Shown: in pieces, positions 62,186 to 64,000 of the stretch
Numbering within the stretch: the stretch's first letter is position 1
Layout: the number at the start of each line of letters is the position of its first letter
NCBI RefSeq assembly: GCF_000621605.1
Contig: NZ_KK211315.1
Span: forward strand, 80,062 to 144,061
Direction of reading: 5' to 3'
Length of the DNA: 64,000 nucleotides
Source of the DNA: Butyrivibrio sp. MC2021
Lineage (GTDB): Bacteria; Bacillota; Clostridia; Lachnospirales; Lachnospiraceae
The notes under the pieces: model-generated
Told to the model about the DNA's origin: nothing
Database searches by the model: none
Seen by the model: only the letters and a program-made list of their open reading frames with translations
Position numbers and translations under genes: made by a program

Positions 62186-62551
62186 TCATGTTTTTATCTG
62201 GTATTTACCAGGATCCTCAACAAGGCCTACAAGCGAATGTCTTAGACTCTTTGAAATAGCTTCAAAGTCTGATCCAAATGCATCATCCCAACTGACGGTT
62301 TCTCCAGTATAAACCCTAGTTAAATCTGGCTTTTCTTTACAATATTCATTAAAAACAGCTTCTGCGTAGTCATTCTCTATCAGATTATCAATTTCAGCAT
62401 CAAGTCTTGTAATATCTTTTGACAAAGCTCTCGTTTCGGCTTTTCCATCTTCACGCTCAGCCGCGTTTTCATACCGCTCAGTTAAAAGACTTCTCTCGTT
62501 ATATAGTTTTCTAAGTTGCTCGCCATAATCCCGTATTGTTTTTTCTTTCAT
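62186..62551 (-). CDS. Probable immunity protein of the adjacent toxin
   Basis: 121 residues, acidic, with an N-terminal helical pair (MKEKTIRDYGEQLRKLYNER) and a C-terminal small domain (TGETVSWDDAFGSDFEAISK). GGAGG precedes the start, which lies 14 nt after the toxin stop. No family named; the immunity role is inferred from the position directly behind a nuclease-toxin C-terminus. Confidence 0.55.
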   Translation of the reverse strand: MKEKTIRDYGEQLRKLYNERSLLTERYENAAEREDGKAETRALSKDITRLDAEIDNLIENDYAEAVFNEYCKEKPDLTRVYTGETVSWDDAFGSDFEAISKSLRHSLVGLVEDPGKYQIKT

Positions 62552-62565
62552 ATGCTTATCCTCCG

Positions 62566-64000
62566 TTATGATATCGCCGCTAGAATCTCATCAAAGAAGG
62601 ATGTTCCCATATGCGACTTTATGTACCCCGCTAGTGCAACTCCACCATAATGAGAAATACCGCCCTCCGAAGCATCGTGCAGTTTACGAGAAACAAGCGT
62701 TATAGTCATCAAGTCTGGATTTTCATGCATAACCATATCACTGCTTTGTATAATATTAGCCAACTCTCTATTACTTAAATCCTCTAATTTTTTGTTGTTA
62801 TCACTTAGTATCTTTTTGATAGACTCCGGTATCTTGGAAGGGTCTTTTATCCAACTATCTTTAAACTTTTCTGCTGCATCATCAAAATTATCAGTACGAT
62901 TTGGAGTCAACCTATTTGTCAAAGTAACCGTCTGGTATTTCGATTCATCAAACATTATGCTGACAATGTTATTTTTCTTTACAACATCGATAACGTCATC
63001 GTCAATCTTTATTCTTCCAATCACATCACCATCAGCTGCATTCTCGAATAATTCCTTCAATGTTTCTTTAGAAATGACATTTCCATCCAGGTCTACGATT
63101 TCTTTAGTCCGAGTTAGATTTTTTAATGATAGGTTAGCCAATTCATCAGTATTTTCATTTAAAAACAGTTCTAATTGCTTCCAACTAAGCTTCCTAGAAA
63201 TATACTCGCTATGAAACACCGAGTCGTCTGCTACTTCTTTTAATCCGGTAAGTGCATCATTAATAGCGTTGCCTACTGTCTGCAGCACTTTTGGTGTTTT
63301 AATAACAAGATTAGGAAATAATTTATCTGTTAGTATTTCTGCACCTGAAGCTGCATTTTTTACGACTTTCCCAAGTCCAAGCCCAGCGGCTTTAAAAAAA
63401 GCGCTAATACCAAAGCCAAGTGCAACTCCATAGCCAAACTCTTTAATGATTTTCTCCCCGTTTTCATTATCAAGCCATGCTGCTATGCTCTTTTCTGCGC
63501 CTCCAAGAAGTCCATCCAATAAAGAATCTATAAGGAAATGCGCTGCCCCTTTATATTGAGCATTAATATATGGCCCTAAGTAACCACTTACTGCACCGGT
63601 TGCTGCAGCCAGTACTACCTTCCCCCAGTCAATTGAATCTAATGGCTTTCCCGAAAGGGCCACCTGCATAAGGACTTCTATCCCCGTTCCTGCCATTGCA
63701 CCTGCCGCTGCTGAAAGAGGCGGGCATTCCATGCAAACCATTGACCCAACTATACCAGTAGCTATTGTGATAACGCACCCTACTTTGACAAGCCATTTCG
63801 CTAAGCTGTCAGCGTCATTTATCGGTTTTCCATCTGCATTGACGAACATCAGCCCATCAGCAGTTATCCTATAGCACTCTTTTAGATTAATTTGTGACGT
63901 AAGCTTAGCCAGGTAATCTACATCATATCCAAGAAACTTCTCTTCTTGAAGGGATAACAAATAGGATTCAATTGCTTCTTGAGAAAAATGTACATAAGTC
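62566..64000 (-). CDS. Polymorphic-toxin-like protein with C-terminal HNH/LHH-type nuclease region (partial, 5' end outside window)
   Basis: At least 477 codons; the frame stays open to base 64000, so the N-terminus is missing. Middle part: glycine/alanine-rich hydrophobic helices (IDWGKVVLAAATGAVSGYLGP, GVALGFGISAFFKAAGLGLG) as in the pretoxin parts of Rhs/WapA-like proteins. C-terminus: VMHENPDLMTITLVSRKLHD then GGISHYGG, which resembles the LHH-type HNH nucleases (H...LV...LH...HxGG). It would cleave DNA in competitor cells. An immunity-like gene follows. Delivery route is unseen. Confidence 0.65.
   Translation of the reverse strand, partial: TYVHFSQEAIESYLLSLQEEKFLGYDVDYLAKLTSQINLKECYRITADGLMFVNADGKPINDADSLAKWLVKVGCVITIATGIVGSMVCMECPPLSAAAGAMAGTGIEVLMQVALSGKPLDSIDWGKVVLAAATGAVSGYLGPYINAQYKGAAHFLIDSLLDGLLGGAEKSIAAWLDNENGEKIIKEFGYGVALGFGISAFFKAAGLGLGKVVKNAASGAEILTDKLFPNLVIKTPKVLQTVGNAINDALTGLKEVADDSVFHSEYISRKLSWKQLELFLNENTDELANLSLKNLTRTKEIVDLDGNVISKETLKELFENAADGDVIGRIKIDDDVIDVVKKNNIVSIMFDESKYQTVTLTNRLTPNRTDNFDDAAEKFKDSWIKDPSKIPESIKKILSDNNKKLEDLSNRELANIIQSSDMVMHENPDLMTITLVSRKLHDASEGGISHYGGVALAGYIKSHMGTSFFDEILAAIS

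Noticed and set aside
1..64000. CRISPR arrays, tRNA or rRNA genes, prophage modules
   Set aside because: No regularly spaced repeats, no cloverleaf-like sequences and no phage structural or integrase genes were seen on either strand.

Overview
The window looks like chromosome of a low-to-mid GC, Gram-positive anaerobe, most likely a Lachnospiraceae (Butyrivibrio/Pseudobutyrivibrio-type) bacterium. This rests on AGGAGG-type ribosome sites, many lipobox lipoproteins and no outer-membrane proteins. It also rests on family content: LplB/YtcP sugar transport with a YesM/YesN pair, DUF4003, YcxB-like and YARHG zinc-ribbon proteins, a Y-family polymerase with a YolD partner, and a Firmicutes-type LexA box. 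No rRNA, tRNA or CRISPR array was seen. The taxonomic call is inference.

1-8.1 kb: an oligosaccharide ABC importer (binding lipoprotein, cut by the window edge, and two permeases) diverges from a YesM-type kinase and AraC-type regulator; two direct repeats between them look like the regulator's operator. A LacI-sensor/GGDEF diguanylate cyclase follows. 8.1-24.2 kb: bioY, a SpoIIE-type phosphatase, a cell-envelope cluster (PAP2, two zinc-ribbon membrane proteins, lipoprotein amidase, GTPase), an Mbeg1-like lipase pair, a HAD lipoprotein phosphatase, an unusual PEP-synthase-like protein, and small membrane or stress proteins (YcxB, PspC, DUF1232-like).

24.2-37 kb: a 0.67-kb gap with a possible structured RNA, a membrane-lipase fusion, a choline-binding-repeat protein, a truncated kptA, GH43, xpt and a cupin. 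Next comes a scarred stretch with a tnpB fragment abutting a ParE-type toxin-antitoxin pair and two decayed genes, then asparaginase and CstA. 37-51 kb: a PRPP-synthetase-like gene, an ABC transporter/two-component operon containing a one-base frameshift in a G7 tract, a siderophore ABC operon, DUF4003, a RelA/SpoT-domain protein and a GNAT-Nudix fusion.

52-64 kb: an SOS-type operon (Y-family polymerase, YolD, unknown) behind two LexA-like boxes, an M13 peptidase, an inositol monophosphatase, a damaged IS605-type element with an apparently intact tnpB, an rtcB-prfH RNA/ribosome-repair operon, and a polymorphic-toxin/immunity pair running off the right edge. The most interesting region is the rtcB-prfH leader: a promoter with a perfect dyad in its spacer, a 25-codon leader ORF and a hairpin touching the rtcB ribosome site. 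Other candidate regulatory structures are a 19-bp stem that would bury the ribosome site of a zinc-ribbon membrane gene, and a three-way-junction-like RNA in the 24.2-24.8 kb gap.
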